NCBI GenBank assembly: GCA_023898345.1
Contig: CP060218.1
Coordinates: forward strand, 62,001 to 126,000
Origin: Candidatus Woesearchaeota archaeon
GTDB taxonomy: Archaea; Nanobdellota; Nanobdellia; Woesearchaeales; UBA583
Reading direction: 5' to 3'
DNA: 64,000 bases
In this document: positions 49,226 through 58,323 of the stretch, one piece after another
Layout: each line of letters opens with the position of its first letter
Position numbering within the stretch: the stretch's first letter is position 1
The notes under the pieces: generated by a model
Told to the model about the DNA's origin: nothing
The model's database searches: none
What the model saw: only the letters and a program-made list of their open reading frames with translations
Translations under genes and position numbers: made by a program

Positions 49226-50175
49226 TGTGCTAAGACATAATTATTGAACGCCTCCTTTTTTGATGAATTTCTCGTTATTTTGAGAAATGAAACAAAAAAC
49301 ATACAATCAAACGTTCAAACTTCGTTGTGTGAAAACTCTTGAAGGAGGTTGGTATTCTCTTTCTTATCTCTCAAAGACCAGAGAAGTTCCAAAATCTACT
49401 CTTAGCTCTTGGTTTGAAGCATACAAGAGACGTGGTGCGACTTTTGTTGAGCCTCAGAAACGAGGTCCAAAAGAAAAAGAAATAAATCAAAGCTTCCAAG
49501 ACTTAGTTGTCAAAATCTGGAAGCAATACAAAATGGGGTCACAAAGAATCAAGCTTCTTCTTGATGAAGAAGGGTTTGGAGTTTCCGAACGCCAAATACA
49601 GAAAGTTCTGAAAAAGAACAGTCTCCAATTAAACAAGAGAACTCGTCCTGAGCAAATAGAGTTCGTCAGATATGAGCGTAGCTCTAAAGACGCATTATGG
49701 CACACAGACGGGTCGCAATGCCCATTTACAGGTAAACAGATCATTGCGTTTCTAGATGATTATTCTCGTTTTCTTATTCATGCAGAATACTTCGAAAATG
49801 CAACAACCGAAAACACTATTCTGGCATTCCAGAATGCAATTGCCAAATCTGGCAAGCCCAAAGAGATACTTACAGACAATGGAACTCATTTCACAAATAC
49901 TCAGAATCGAGGTGATCCAAAACATATTTTTACTCGATTTTGTAACCAAAATAGCATTAAGCACATTCTGGATAGGGTGAATCACCCACAAACAAATGGG
50001 AAGGTAGAAAGATGGTTTGGAACCTACAAATTAGGATTCGACGAAAGGTTTAATGCTCTCGATGAATTTATTGCCTTTTATAACGAGAAACGAATTCATC
50101 AAGGGATTTACTATAAAGTTCCGGCTGAAAGATACCTCCAAAACTTTAAGCGTTCATCAATTATGTCTTAGCACA
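49226..50175 (+). mobile_element. IS481-family insertion sequence, 950 bp
   Basis: Terminal inverted repeats begin TGTGCTAAGACATAATT at both ends; about 25 of the outer 28 bases match in an inverted sense. One transposase gene fills the element. No clear target-site duplication is visible in the 5-10 nt next to the ends, so it has either decayed or the element was rearranged. A related solitary terminal repeat lies at 43494-43516. Confidence 0.88.
49287..50171 (+). CDS. IS481-family transposase (DDE)
   Basis: A 294-residue transposase. It has an N-terminal helix-turn-helix (YNQTFKLRCVKTLEGG..., LSYLSKTREVPKSTLSSWF) and an rve catalytic core with Asp in WHTDGSQCPF, Asp in LTDNGTHF and Glu in NGKVERWFGTYK (DDE). 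The frame is intact, so the element may still move. It fills the IS from 61 nt inside the left end to the right terminal repeat. Confidence 0.94.
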   Translation: MKQKTYNQTFKLRCVKTLEGGWYSLSYLSKTREVPKSTLSSWFEAYKRRGATFVEPQKRGPKEKEINQSFQDLVVKIWKQYKMGSQRIKLLLDEEGFGVSERQIQKVLKKNSLQLNKRTRPEQIEFVRYERSSKDALWHTDGSQCPFTGKQIIAFLDDYSRFLIHAEYFENATTENTILAFQNAIAKSGKPKEILTDNGTHFTNTQNRGDPKHIFTRFCNQNSIKHILDRVNHPQTNGKVERWFGTYKLGFDERFNALDEFIAFYNEKRIHQGIYYKVPAERYLQNFKRSSIMS

Positions 50176-50203
50176 GAATCTTACTCTTAATACTTGGTCC
50201 CAG

Positions 50204-51034
50204 TCACTTCTCGAAACGACAGCCTTCGGGAAGAAACTTGGGCAAATCCTGCACGCCAAACTTCAAGCGTGCTTTCAACTCCTTGCTCAAATCTTTATAC
50301 TGGAGTCCTCCTGGAAGAAGCTTCACCATTCGTTTTCCGCAACGTTTCGTGCACATAGCTTCACTTCCACTAATTACTCTTAGGGATTCTAACTCTTCTT
50401 CACTTTCTTCATCTTTTACTTTCAGAGTTTCCACGCCAAGACAAATCTTAAGGGGAATGTTTTTCAAAAATGTTTTTTTTCCTCTCACCATGAAAGAACC
50501 TTTTGCAAGATATTCTCCACTTTGAGCTTGTTTTGAAACTTGAGAGGGATCAACATAAAATACGTCGGCAACGCCAAAGCCCTTTTTCCACTGCCTTGAA
50601 AAACATGCTAGAAACTGAGCAACTTCAAAAAGATCTTCTTCACTAGCTTTGTTCTTAGCATCCTTCAAAAGACCAAAGGGAGATCCTGCTTCTTCTGTGT
50701 GAAAGACAATATCCTGAGCACCAAGATATTTTTTCAAGAGAACTTCATTGCTTTGAGCATCATTCCCGCAGACAAAAAGAAAACCTGAACTCGTGAAAGT
50801 AAAACGAAAATTTTTTTCGTACCATTCCTTCTTGACAAGCCCGACAAGCTTCTCTCGCTTTTCCTCTTTCTCTAAAAATTCTTCTCGCTTTTCCTCAAGT
50901 TCTGAAATCTCTTTTTTTGTCTTTCCTACAATCATGTCAATACCGCCAATCTTTTTCTTGAGCTTTTTTGCTTTGTCAAAGTAAGCATTGGCGTTTGTAT
51001 TTACATCACTGTTGAGCACAAGTTCAATATCCAT
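50204..51034 (-). CDS. Stand-alone NFACT-R (DUF814) protein, RqcH/Rqc2-related
   Basis: A 276-residue protein with only the C-terminal part of NFACT/RqcH proteins: a start region (MDIELVLNSDVNTNANAYFDKAKKLKKK), a coiled coil (about 30-65), and the NFACT-R core with WYEKNFRFTFTSSGFLFVCGNDAQSNE, VFHTEEAGSPF, FSRQWKKGFGVADVFYV and GEYLAKGSFMVRGKK. The N-terminal NFACT-N and HhH parts are absent, so it cannot act as a full ribosome-rescue factor by itself. The frame is open to 51106, but MDIELV is the family-like start and sits 2 nt after the stop of the next gene upstream. Confidence 0.82.
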   Translation of the reverse strand: MDIELVLNSDVNTNANAYFDKAKKLKKKIGGIDMIVGKTKKEISELEEKREEFLEKEEKREKLVGLVKKEWYEKNFRFTFTSSGFLFVCGNDAQSNEVLLKKYLGAQDIVFHTEEAGSPFGLLKDAKNKASEEDLFEVAQFLACFSRQWKKGFGVADVFYVDPSQVSKQAQSGEYLAKGSFMVRGKKTFLKNIPLKICLGVETLKVKDEESEEELESLRVISGSEAMCTKRCGKRMVKLLPGGLQYKDLSKELKARLKFGVQDLPKFLPEGCRFEK

Positions 51035-51036
51035 TT

Positions 51037-51678
51037 TTAATAATCGTAGTATATTTCTTCTTCGTCTTTTTCTTTTGGCAACTCTTCTTCTAAATGCTTT
51101 TGGCAATTTGCAAGTTCGACAGAGCAGGATCCGTCATCAGCAAGATTCAAGATATACAAACAACAGTTTCCCGTCTTGTACGTTTCAGAACAGGTGACTG
51201 GGTCAAGGTTCAAGAGAACAGAAAGGAGAGCTTTCATTGTACCGCCATGTGAAATAATCAAAATATTTTCACTTTTTCTTTGAATAAGATCTGACACAAA
51301 ATCTCTTACTCTCTCGACTTGGTCGTACACACTTTCACCTTCGTCAAAGCGGGAATTCGGATCTTTATTGCAAACCCACCCTTTTTCATGTTCTTCTCGA
51401 ATTTCGCCGGAGCGCACTCCTCTATCTAATTCACGAAGGCGCGGGTCGATGTGGTGTGGGATTTTGGGATGGAAAGAACGAACTTCCTCGCTTGTATGAA
51501 GAACACGTTGCAAATCAGAAGAAAATATTTCGTCAAAAGAATACTCTTTGAGGCGCTGAGCAATTTTTTTTGCCTGATCAATTCCTTCCTCAGTAAGTGG
51601 AGAATCGTACCTGCTTCCTTGAAATCTGCCTTCAAGATTCCCAAGAGATTGACCGTGACGTGTAAGATAAAGTTTCAT
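51037..51678 (-). CDS. Histidine phosphatase superfamily protein
   Basis: A 213-residue enzyme with nucleophile motif YLTRHGQSLGNLEGRFQG, SPLTEEG, a mid region ELDRGVRSGE, and second catalytic His in LIISHGGTMKALLSVL. It resembles CobC/PhoE-type phosphatases. The C-terminus is acidic. Co-transcribed with the NFACT-R gene 2 nt downstream. The substrate may be a small phosphomonoester. Confidence 0.87.
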   Translation of the reverse strand: MKLYLTRHGQSLGNLEGRFQGSRYDSPLTEEGIDQAKKIAQRLKEYSFDEIFSSDLQRVLHTSEEVRSFHPKIPHHIDPRLRELDRGVRSGEIREEHEKGWVCNKDPNSRFDEGESVYDQVERVRDFVSDLIQRKSENILIISHGGTMKALLSVLLNLDPVTCSETYKTGNCCLYILNLADDGSCSVELANCQKHLEEELPKEKDEEEIYYDY

Positions 51679-51721
51679 GAAGAGAAGAGAAGAAAAGAGA
51701 TTTATAAAATATTGTCACTGC

Positions 51722-53920
51722 TTAGGATGCACTCGTGTCCGGAGCTGGCTCTTCTCCTTCTTGTGCAGATGCCTGTTCGTTTCTCTTGTTCATGGAACTT
51801 TGTGGGTCAATGCACAAACGCCAAGGTCGCTTTCCTTCTCTGAGCAAAATGATGATTGGAGCGCCAGTTTCAGAATCAACAGTTTCTGTCTTCACTATTT
51901 TTCCGGCCTGAGGAAGAGGATAAATGTTGTTGCAGTTAGGATATCCGTCACAACCTGCAAAACGTTTCTTACTTACTTTTGCGCGTCGCACAATTATTGT
52001 TCCTGTTTTACACTTTGGACAGGGTCCCAGTTTTTCCATTTCTCTTTGCGCTTCGTAATTTGCTCCTGCAAGTTTTTTTCCTAGTTCAACTTCTTTTTTC
52101 CGAACTTCATCAAGAAGAACTTGTAATTTTGCTCTTGCTTCATCAAGGATTTTCTGAGGCTCTTTTTTTCCTTCTCGAATTTCTTCCATCTCTTCCTCAA
52201 AGTGGCGAGTTAATTGCTCATCAACAAGAACGGGAACTTCTTCGGACAAAATCTCATCCATTTTCATCCCAAGTTCTGTCACCTTAATGGACTTGTCGAC
52301 AATGTAGGCTCTGTCTTTCAAGTTCTGAAGAATTTCTGCACGAGTTGCTTTTGTTCCTAAACTTCTTTTCTCCAGTTCTTTGATGATGGAGGCGTCTGTG
52401 TAACGCTTTGGCGGACTTGTCTTTTTCTCAAGCTTCTCTATTTTTTTATTCTTGACTGCATCACCCTTTTCTAATTTAGGAAGTTCTATGTCTTCGAGTT
52501 TCACATAGGGCTCGTAGAGTTCATGCCAATTTTTTTCGACAGTACGCGTTCCTTTCATAATAAAGGTGTGAGAGTTTACATCAATTGCAATGGTGTTTGT
52601 TTCACGAAGAGCAGGTTTTCCAAAAATAGCAAAGAAACGTTTGGCAACTAAATCATAAAGCTTTATCATGTCGTTGTCCATCTTTGTCGGCAGCTCGCCT
52701 GTTGGGTGGATTGCTGGGTGCGCTGGGTCACTCTTTTTTCCTTCAACGGGCTTTACAGAAGGATTGAGAGAAAGAACCTTTGCAACTTTGTCTTTGAAAT
52801 TTGGCTGTTTTGCAAGTTTCTCTAAAATCCCTTTAAGGTTTAGTTCTTTTGGAAGTTGCTGAGAGGAGGTTCTTGGATAAGAGGTCACACCTTCGATGTA
52901 CAATTTTTGAGCAGTTTCGAGTGTTCTTTTTGGAGAAAAACCTAGAAGTGTTGATGCTTCCATTTGCAAAGAGGTCAAATCAAAGGGAAGGGGAACTGCT
53001 TGATTGAAACGCTTTGATCCTATTTCTTTTATCACTCCGTCTTTTCCTTTTGTCTCGGTATAGACTTTCTCTGCAAATTCTTTGTCAAAGATTTTTGTTT
53101 TGTCGCTGTGGGCTTTGCTTTTTATTTTCTGTTCGTCGTCACTGACATCATCCTCTTCTTCCTCTGTTTTCTGGGCTTCCAATGCTTTGCTGTCCTGTAT
53201 GTACTGCGCCTTTATGTCTGTACTGCGACAATTTCCATGCAAGTACAATTCTGTGTAATCTTCTGGAACAAAGGCTTCGATTGCTCTTTCTCTTTCTGCC
53301 AGAAAATGAAGTGCTGGTGCTTGTACGCGTCCTGTCGACAAAACTTTAAACTGGCGAGTTCCTTTACGAATGGATTCTGTAAATGCTCTTGAAAGATTGA
53401 TACCGTAATACCAGTCTAGAGTATGGCGTGTTTCTCCTGCCTTTGCCTGTCCCCATTCAATATGATTTTGTTTGTTGTCGTAAGCTTTAATCAAATCTCC
53501 TTTTGTTAGTGTGGAAAATTTCATTCTGTTTGCATCTTTTCTCCCAAGTGCAAATCGCATAACATTAAGGCCTATCACTTCTCCTTCGACGTCAAAGTCT
53601 GAAGCTATGGTTACTTCGTCTGCATCTTTTCCTAATTCTTCTAGGAGTTTTATATAGTCCTTTGTGTAGCTTGCAGCTTTTTGTGTTTTGTATGTCGGCT
53701 TCCATTCTGTGTCAAAGACTGGGTACTTCCAAGATTCTCCTCCTTTTTCTCCTAGTCCATAAAGATGGCCAACAGCAGATGCGACAACAATGTCCTTGTC
53801 TTTGTACTTGACTGAGAAATAGTTCACGGAGTTTTTTCTTTTCTTTTCGGCGCTTCCAAGAGCAAAGGCTATCTTTTGTGCGGCCTGTGGTTTTTCAGAA
53901 ATGATGAGTTCGTATGTCAT
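51722..53920 (-). CDS. topA: DNA topoisomerase I (type IA)
   Basis: A 732-residue archaeal-type topoisomerase IA. The TOPRIM domain begins LIISEKPQAAQKIA with acidic residues in ASDFDVEGE. The catalytic tyrosine is in EGVTSYPRTSSQ. A C-terminal zinc finger CPKCKTGTIIV...GCDGYPNC is followed by a short tail. It relaxes negative supercoils. An insertion of acidic residues around 255-285 (TEEEEDDVSDDEQK) is unusual. A TATA box, CTTATAAAAGC (minus strand), lies about 25 nt before the ATG at 53920. The tail is Ser/Ala/Glu-rich. Confidence 0.96.
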   Translation of the reverse strand: MTYELIISEKPQAAQKIAFALGSAEKKRKNSVNYFSVKYKDKDIVVASAVGHLYGLGEKGGESWKYPVFDTEWKPTYKTQKAASYTKDYIKLLEELGKDADEVTIASDFDVEGEVIGLNVMRFALGRKDANRMKFSTLTKGDLIKAYDNKQNHIEWGQAKAGETRHTLDWYYGINLSRAFTESIRKGTRQFKVLSTGRVQAPALHFLAERERAIEAFVPEDYTELYLHGNCRSTDIKAQYIQDSKALEAQKTEEEEDDVSDDEQKIKSKAHSDKTKIFDKEFAEKVYTETKGKDGVIKEIGSKRFNQAVPLPFDLTSLQMEASTLLGFSPKRTLETAQKLYIEGVTSYPRTSSQQLPKELNLKGILEKLAKQPNFKDKVAKVLSLNPSVKPVEGKKSDPAHPAIHPTGELPTKMDNDMIKLYDLVAKRFFAIFGKPALRETNTIAIDVNSHTFIMKGTRTVEKNWHELYEPYVKLEDIELPKLEKGDAVKNKKIEKLEKKTSPPKRYTDASIIKELEKRSLGTKATRAEILQNLKDRAYIVDKSIKVTELGMKMDEILSEEVPVLVDEQLTRHFEEEMEEIREGKKEPQKILDEARAKLQVLLDEVRKKEVELGKKLAGANYEAQREMEKLGPCPKCKTGTIIVRRAKVSKKRFAGCDGYPNCNNIYPLPQAGKIVKTETVDSETGAPIIILLREGKRPWRLCIDPQSSMNKRNEQASAQEGEEPAPDTSAS

Positions 53921-53939
53921 GGTGTATAGTCACTGGGAG

Positions 53940-53951
53940 GCTTTTATAAGT
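53940..53951 (-). promoter_or_regulatory. TATA box of topA
   Basis: On the minus strand the sequence ACTTATAAAAGC is centred about 25 nt before the ATG at 53920, giving a leaderless start. Confidence 0.6.
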
Positions 53952-53999
53952 TTAGTGGAAAGAATGTGGGAAACAATGAAGTTGTTTTTTTCTTTCTAC

Positions 54000-56900
54000 T
54001 CATCTAATGCCTTCTTCAAAAAGCTGGAAAACTTCGTCGCCGTTCAAGCTTGTATTCCACACACTGATTTCATCGAGAAGGCAATTCACTTCGTAGCTGG
54101 CTGTGGGGTGGCGGCCAAAGTAAAGCGAAGCTTCGGGGAGTGTATTTTCAGTGCCACTTTTGCTCCCGATAAAAGTGCCGTTAAGGTAGTATTGCAAACC
54201 GGAACTTGTGCTGACGAAGGTGACATGGTGCCAGGTGTTCAATGAGAGTTGGCCAAAGGCATCGTATTCGTATGTCCCGTTTCCAAGCAGCGCATCTATT
54301 GTTCTGTCGCCGGGCCAGTTCAAAACTGTTCCTTGGCCGAGGTGTCCGATGTCGGAGTTTGTCACAAGGTATTTGTTGCCGCTGCCGCTGCGAAAGTTCA
54401 CCCAAAAGGAAAGTGTTTTGATTGTTCCATTGATGAGAAGATCTAGATAGCTTGTGCCTGATGTTCCGGGGAGGTCAAAGGAGGAGCCGTCAATGCCCCA
54501 ACTGTTATAGGTTACGGAGCTGCCTTTGCTGCCGTCATGGCGATAGGAGGAATTGTCGATTACGGAATTTTCGCCTTTCCAATGACCGAGTAAACTTGCA
54601 TTTGCTGGAAGGCCGGAGTTACTTGGTGGTGAGGTTGGTGTGTCAAAGTTTTCCATGCTTGCTGCATAGAGTTGGTAGATGCTGCTTTGGTTAAGGGAAA
54701 CACCCCACACACTGATTTCATCGAGAAGGCAATTCACTTCGTAGCTGGGTGTTGGGTGTCTTCCAAGGTAAAGGGAGGCTTCGCTAAGGGAATTGATGGC
54801 TCCGACTGTTAGGCCTTTGTACGCGCCGTTGAGATAGTACTCTTGGCCTGAGCCTGTGCTGACGAAGGTGACGTAGTACCAGGTGTTCAAAGAGAGGGTT
54901 CCGAAATCATTGAAGGCATATACTCCGTTTCCGAGAAGGGAGTCTATTGTTCTGTCGCCGGGCCAGTTCACAACGGTTCCTTGGCCGAGGTATCCGACGT
55001 CGGAGTTTGTTACGAGGTATTTGTTGCCGGTGCCGCTGCGAAAGTTCACCCAAAAGGAAAGTGTTTTGATACCAGTACCTATTTCGAGATCAAGATAACT
55101 TGTGCCTGATGTTCCGGGGAGGTCAAAGGCTGTTCCGAAGGGGCCGGAGGTGGTGTACGTCACGGCTGATCCGAGTGTGGCGCTTTTGTTGTTTGCCGAA
55201 CTGTCGAGGGAAGTATTTTCGCCTTTCCAGTATCCGATTAAGCCGTAGCTGTTGTTAAAGGGGGAAACTGGGGCAAGTTCTTCTTCGCTCACAAGGCTGT
55301 ACTTTTGCGGACAGTCCAAAGCGTTACAGTCGCTTGCACTCACAACAACGAGCCACTGCCCGGACTCGATTTCGCTTGTATTCACGTACACTTGCTCGAC
55401 GTTGTTGAGGTGATCGCTTTCGTTACGCCAAGCTTCTCGTGCGGGCGTGTTCGGGTCGAGTGTCCAGGGATAAAATGTTTGTCCGGATGGCGATAGGAGT
55501 TTGAGGTCTAAGTCGTTGATGAGGTTGGCTCCGGGAACGTCGTCCCAAGCTAGCGTTACTTTGAGTGAGCTTTGTGCGCTGATGTTGATTGCGTACACGT
55601 CCACGTCAGAGATGTCTGAAATGTTTGCTTCTAGAAATGTTCCGTTGATGATTCTGTCGACGGCTCCTTTGGCGTTGAGTAGTCCGTACCCGTTCACGTA
55701 GTCAGGGCCGTCTATTACTTGGTCACCATTTCCGGTTCTATTTAGGTCTGTCGTCGAGTCTAGCAAAAGGGCTTTGATTGTCGATGGAAGCGGGTCTTCG
55801 TCGTAGCCGGACTTGTTCCACTGTTCGAGCATGAGCGCGATGGTTCCAGAAACTTGCGGAGTTGCTTGTGATGTTCCGCAATAAGTTGCATAAGAAGTAT
55901 TGCCTGAAGATGACATTATACAGCCGGGAGCAACTATCTCGGGTTTAATTCTACCCTCTTCAGTTGGTCCAAAGCCACTATAATCACTAATTGAATAATT
56001 AGAGTTTGTAGCTCCAACTGTTATTATATTTTTAGCAGTTCCAGAAGGAGAAATTGAATTATAATCTCTTGGACCACAAGCAATAGCTGTAATTGGTCTT
56101 GCATTACCTGCGGCAAAAATTATTGGTACTGCCCTATTAGATCCATAATCATTTCTTACAGCCTCATCTAAGAATTCCGTTACCAAAGTGTAATCTCCAA
56201 AATAAGCACATTCAATAGAATTATCAATAGAAAATTCCCAAGAGTTTGAGATAATATCAACATGGTAATTATTTACATTCTCATTATAATCATTATCTAA
56301 ATCAGAAAGAGTCAAATATGTAGTGAATGTTGGTACTTTATATGCTCTCAATAAACCCTTACTTGCAATTCCAGTAAATATGGAATCATTTCCAATCAAT
56401 ATCCCCGCTACATTTGTAGCATGGTCTGATACTGCAACATTTTCTTTAAATTGAATCCTTGATTTAAAATCCGCATGATTTTCAGGAACGCCTCCCGATT
56501 CATATTCAAGAAATAAGATATTATCCCCAGTTAAATTATAAGGATTAGTTACAATCTCTGAAACTTTAGTTATATTATTACTTGCCAGTTCATATGAATT
56601 GACAGGTATTGGAGGAACCAATCCAATTCTTTTAACCTCATCAATGTTTGATAAATCATCAATTTTATTTTCTGGAATTGAAATTGTTAAAGAGTTTATA
56701 CTTTTAATTTTATTCAAAGACTCTCCCCCCATATTTTCAACTAAAGTTTCAGCTTTTTCAAAACTAACTCCCATATGAAATTGAACCATTAGATAAACAT
56801 TACCCTTGTCATCTTTTGCCCAATCTCCAATTTTGTTCTCTCGAATATATTTAGATTGTTTGTATTCAGGTTTGATTTCATCAAGACTTCTAACTAAATA

Positions 56901-57365
56901 CTTGTCATTAAAGTTATTAGAATTTAGTTTCCCATCTCCACCATCGTTAGTTGTGAAAATATTATCTAAATCTTGACTAATTGAAACGTACCAAGTGTCT
57001 GATGATATGTAACTTAACAATTCAATTCCTTCATTTTTTAATTCTGTTATTTCACTTCTAGAAGGATTTCTATTGAATTGTAAAATAGAATATATTTTTT
57101 CTCCTTTACTCAAAGATTTACTTTTAGTTTTAACATTAAGATCTATGTTAGAGTTTAGAGGTTTGTATTTCAGATCTACAAATTTAACCTCTTTAGCTTC
57201 TTTGTCTTTGTAAGGGCTTACATCAGCAATCCATGATTCAGAACTATTCATAATTTCAGTATTGTTAATTATTGTAGTGTTAGTTTCATTTAATGATACA
57301 TTAAATGCAAGAATGGTATTTATGCTCAGTATTAAAATCAATATGAATTTACTTAACTTTTTCAT
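54000..57365 (-). CDS. Secreted subtilisin-like protease with two LamG-like modules (copy 1, intact)
   Basis: A 1121-residue protein with a signal peptide (1-20), a propeptide-like region (about 40-250), an S8 domain (about 270-560), a beta linker (560-690) and two LamG/ConA-like modules (about 708-905 and 924-1121). Catalytic His is H315 (SDHATNVAG), oxyanion Asn N421 (FAAGNA) and Ser S499 (CGTSQATP). At the usual Asp position the sequence is ILFLEYESGG, so Glu (E287) may replace Asp. Residues about 506-662 are encoded by the 467-bp block shared with copies 2 and 3. The N-terminal two thirds are AT-rich, the C-terminal half GC-richer. It is the only unbroken copy and may act on surface proteins or prey cells. 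Confidence 0.88.
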   Translation of the reverse strand: MKKLSKFILILILSINTILAFNVSLNETNTTIINNTEIMNSSESWIADVSPYKDKEAKEVKFVDLKYKPLNSNIDLNVKTKSKSLSKGEKIYSILQFNRNPSRSEITELKNEGIELLSYISSDTWYVSISQDLDNIFTTNDGGDGKLNSNNFNDKYLVRSLDEIKPEYKQSKYIRENKIGDWAKDDKGNVYLMVQFHMGVSFEKAETLVENMGGESLNKIKSINSLTISIPENKIDDLSNIDEVKRIGLVPPIPVNSYELASNNITKVSEIVTNPYNLTGDNILFLEYESGGVPENHADFKSRIQFKENVAVSDHATNVAGILIGNDSIFTGIASKGLLRAYKVPTFTTYLTLSDLDNDYNENVNNYHVDIISNSWEFSIDNSIECAYFGDYTLVTEFLDEAVRNDYGSNRAVPIIFAAGNARPITAIACGPRDYNSISPSGTAKNIITVGATNSNYSISDYSGFGPTEEGRIKPEIVAPGCIMSSSGNTSYATYCGTSQATPQVSGTIALMLEQWNKSGYDEDPLPSTIKALLLDSTTDLNRTGNGDQVIDGPDYVNGYGLLNAKGAVDRIINGTFLEANISDISDVDVYAINISAQSSLKVTLAWDDVPGANLINDLDLKLLSPSGQTFYPWTLDPNTPAREAWRNESDHLNNVEQVYVNTSEIESGQWLVVVSASDCNALDCPQKYSLVSEEELAPVSPFNNSYGLIGYWKGENTSLDSSANNKSATLGSAVTYTTSGPFGTAFDLPGTSGTSYLDLEIGTGIKTLSFWVNFRSGTGNKYLVTNSDVGYLGQGTVVNWPGDRTIDSLLGNGVYAFNDFGTLSLNTWYYVTFVSTGSGQEYYLNGAYKGLTVGAINSLSEASLYLGRHPTPSYEVNCLLDEISVWGVSLNQSSIYQLYAASMENFDTPTSPPSNSGLPANASLLGHWKGENSVIDNSSYRHDGSKGSSVTYNSWGIDGSSFDLPGTSGTSYLDLLINGTIKTLSFWVNFRSGSGNKYLVTNSDIGHLGQGTVLNWPGDRTIDALLGNGTYEYDAFGQLSLNTWHHVTFVSTSSGLQYYLNGTFIGSKSGTENTLPEASLYFGRHPTASYEVNCLLDEISVWNTSLNGDEVFQLFEEGIR
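54003..54596 (-). repeat. LamG-like module 2 of protease copy 1
   Basis: This DNA repeats the module at 54651-55244: both encode FDLPGTSGTSYLDL, LSFWVNFRSG and NKYLVTNSD. They are internal tandem copies, still very similar at DNA level, which suggests a recent duplication. Confidence 0.8.
54651..55244 (-). repeat. LamG-like module 1 of protease copy 1
   Basis: The first of two tandem modules of about 198 residues. It carries the same FDLPGTSGTSYLDL, LSFWVNFRSG and CLLDEISVWG landmarks as module 2. Confidence 0.8.
55381..55847 (-). repeat. 467-bp shared block, copy 1
   Basis: This block is repeated without indels at 58324-58790 and 61971-62437. It encodes the region just after the catalytic Ser up to EQVYVN. 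By eye it differs from copy 2 at 12 positions, all synonymous. Confidence 0.9.
56624..56827 (-). repeat. N-terminal shared block, copy 1
   Basis: About 204 bp encoding part of the propeptide region. It matches 59614-59817 with one visible difference. Similarity continues at a lower level to about 57080. Confidence 0.8.
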
Positions 57366-57481
57366 ATGATGGTGTAGGTTTTCTAATTTATGTTAAACGT
57401 TTACAATTCACTTTAGGTGGTGAATACCTTTTTGTGGGAACGAAAAGAAATCTTTATAAATCTAATTATTGTAAGTCTAAT

Positions 57482-57811
57482 ATGGATCTAAATCTTAAAG
57501 AATATTTACAACCAACTAAAAAAAGTATAATTATTAGTATTGTTATTTTAATTTTGGTCTATTTTATACTAAACATATCTATTGGCATTATGGGATCAGG
57601 TTGTCCTGTGTGTACTCCTCCTGAAAAATCATACTCATATCCCTGGGCAAAATCCTCTTGTTCAACGTTAAATTTTTGCGCAACCCCTCAGAAATATTAC
57701 TCGTTGTTAACAGCTAAGCTTCTTGGAACAATTGTAACAGTTTATTTATTGGTTAGTTTTTCCTTGTATTTTTTAAAGACAAAAAAGCTAGCAAAAAATA
57801 AAAAAGATTGA
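57482..57811 (+). CDS. Small two-helix membrane protein with cysteines (cassette-associated, copy 1)
   Basis: A 109-residue protein with two hydrophobic segments (about 16-36 and 80-98) separated by a short loop with five cysteines (GSGCPVCTPPEK, SSCSTLNFCA, others). It is divergent from protease copy 1. TATA CTTTATAAATCT at 57450-57461 is about 26 nt before this ATG, so the earlier GTG at 57434 is not used. The product at 60620 is a clear paralogue (same position relative to protease copy 2). Function unknown. Confidence 0.6.
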   Translation: MDLNLKEYLQPTKKSIIISIVILILVYFILNISIGIMGSGCPVCTPPEKSYSYPWAKSSCSTLNFCATPQKYYSLLTAKLLGTIVTVYLLVSFSLYFLKTKKLAKNKKD

Positions 57812-57887
57812 TTCAAATTCGAATTATTATTACCAGATATGCTAAATAGCATTGAAAGTAAAATTATTGAAAAAAGAAGTAGTCTTT

Positions 57888-58205
57888 TCAATTTTCATTA
57901 CCTCCACAATCACTACTCGTAACACATTTATTATTTCCATTACAAGTAGGATTACAAATTGCAAGTTGACATGCAAATTTGCTTTCTTCATAATTGTATT
58001 TGTTTACCACATCACAAGAATTTCCTTGAATTACACAGTCACTATCCTGCTCACAATACAGTGGATCATTAATGTACTTCACATCAACTCCTTTCTGCAT
58101 GGCAATAATGTTGTTCTTGAAAATCAAACAAAAACTTGCTACAACTACAATTGCTATAACAATCAACAGGACTAACTTTTTCTTCTCACTTATGTTTTTA
58201 TTCAT
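57888..58205 (-). CDS. Cysteine-rich membrane-anchored protein (cassette-associated, copy 1)
   Basis: A 105-residue protein with one N-terminal membrane segment (about 11-29) and a cysteine-rich ectodomain (YCEQDSDC, GNSCDVV, ACQLAICNPTCNGNNKC, SDCGG), probably disulfide-linked. TATA TTTATATGAT at 58231-58240 is about 30 nt before the chosen ATG; the longer frame to 58259 overlaps it. The same promoter sequence precedes the paralogue at 61556. Its promoter lies just downstream of the stop of protease copy 2, in the same orientation. Confidence 0.62.
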   Translation of the reverse strand: MNKNISEKKKLVLLIVIAIVVVASFCLIFKNNIIAMQKGVDVKYINDPLYCEQDSDCVIQGNSCDVVNKYNYEESKFACQLAICNPTCNGNNKCVTSSDCGGNEN

Positions 58206-58323
58206 CTTATTTTTTCCCTTACATCTTTTCTTTATATGATTTGTGTTGAAAATTTTCAACTTTTTTTTTGTTTTTTCAAAAAATATTTTTTTGCTAGATT
58301 GAACAGTCTACAAACTGTTCCCA

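Noticed and set aside
49221..50180. Target-site duplication of the IS481 element
   Set aside because: The flanking bases (ACTGG left, GAATC right) do not match.
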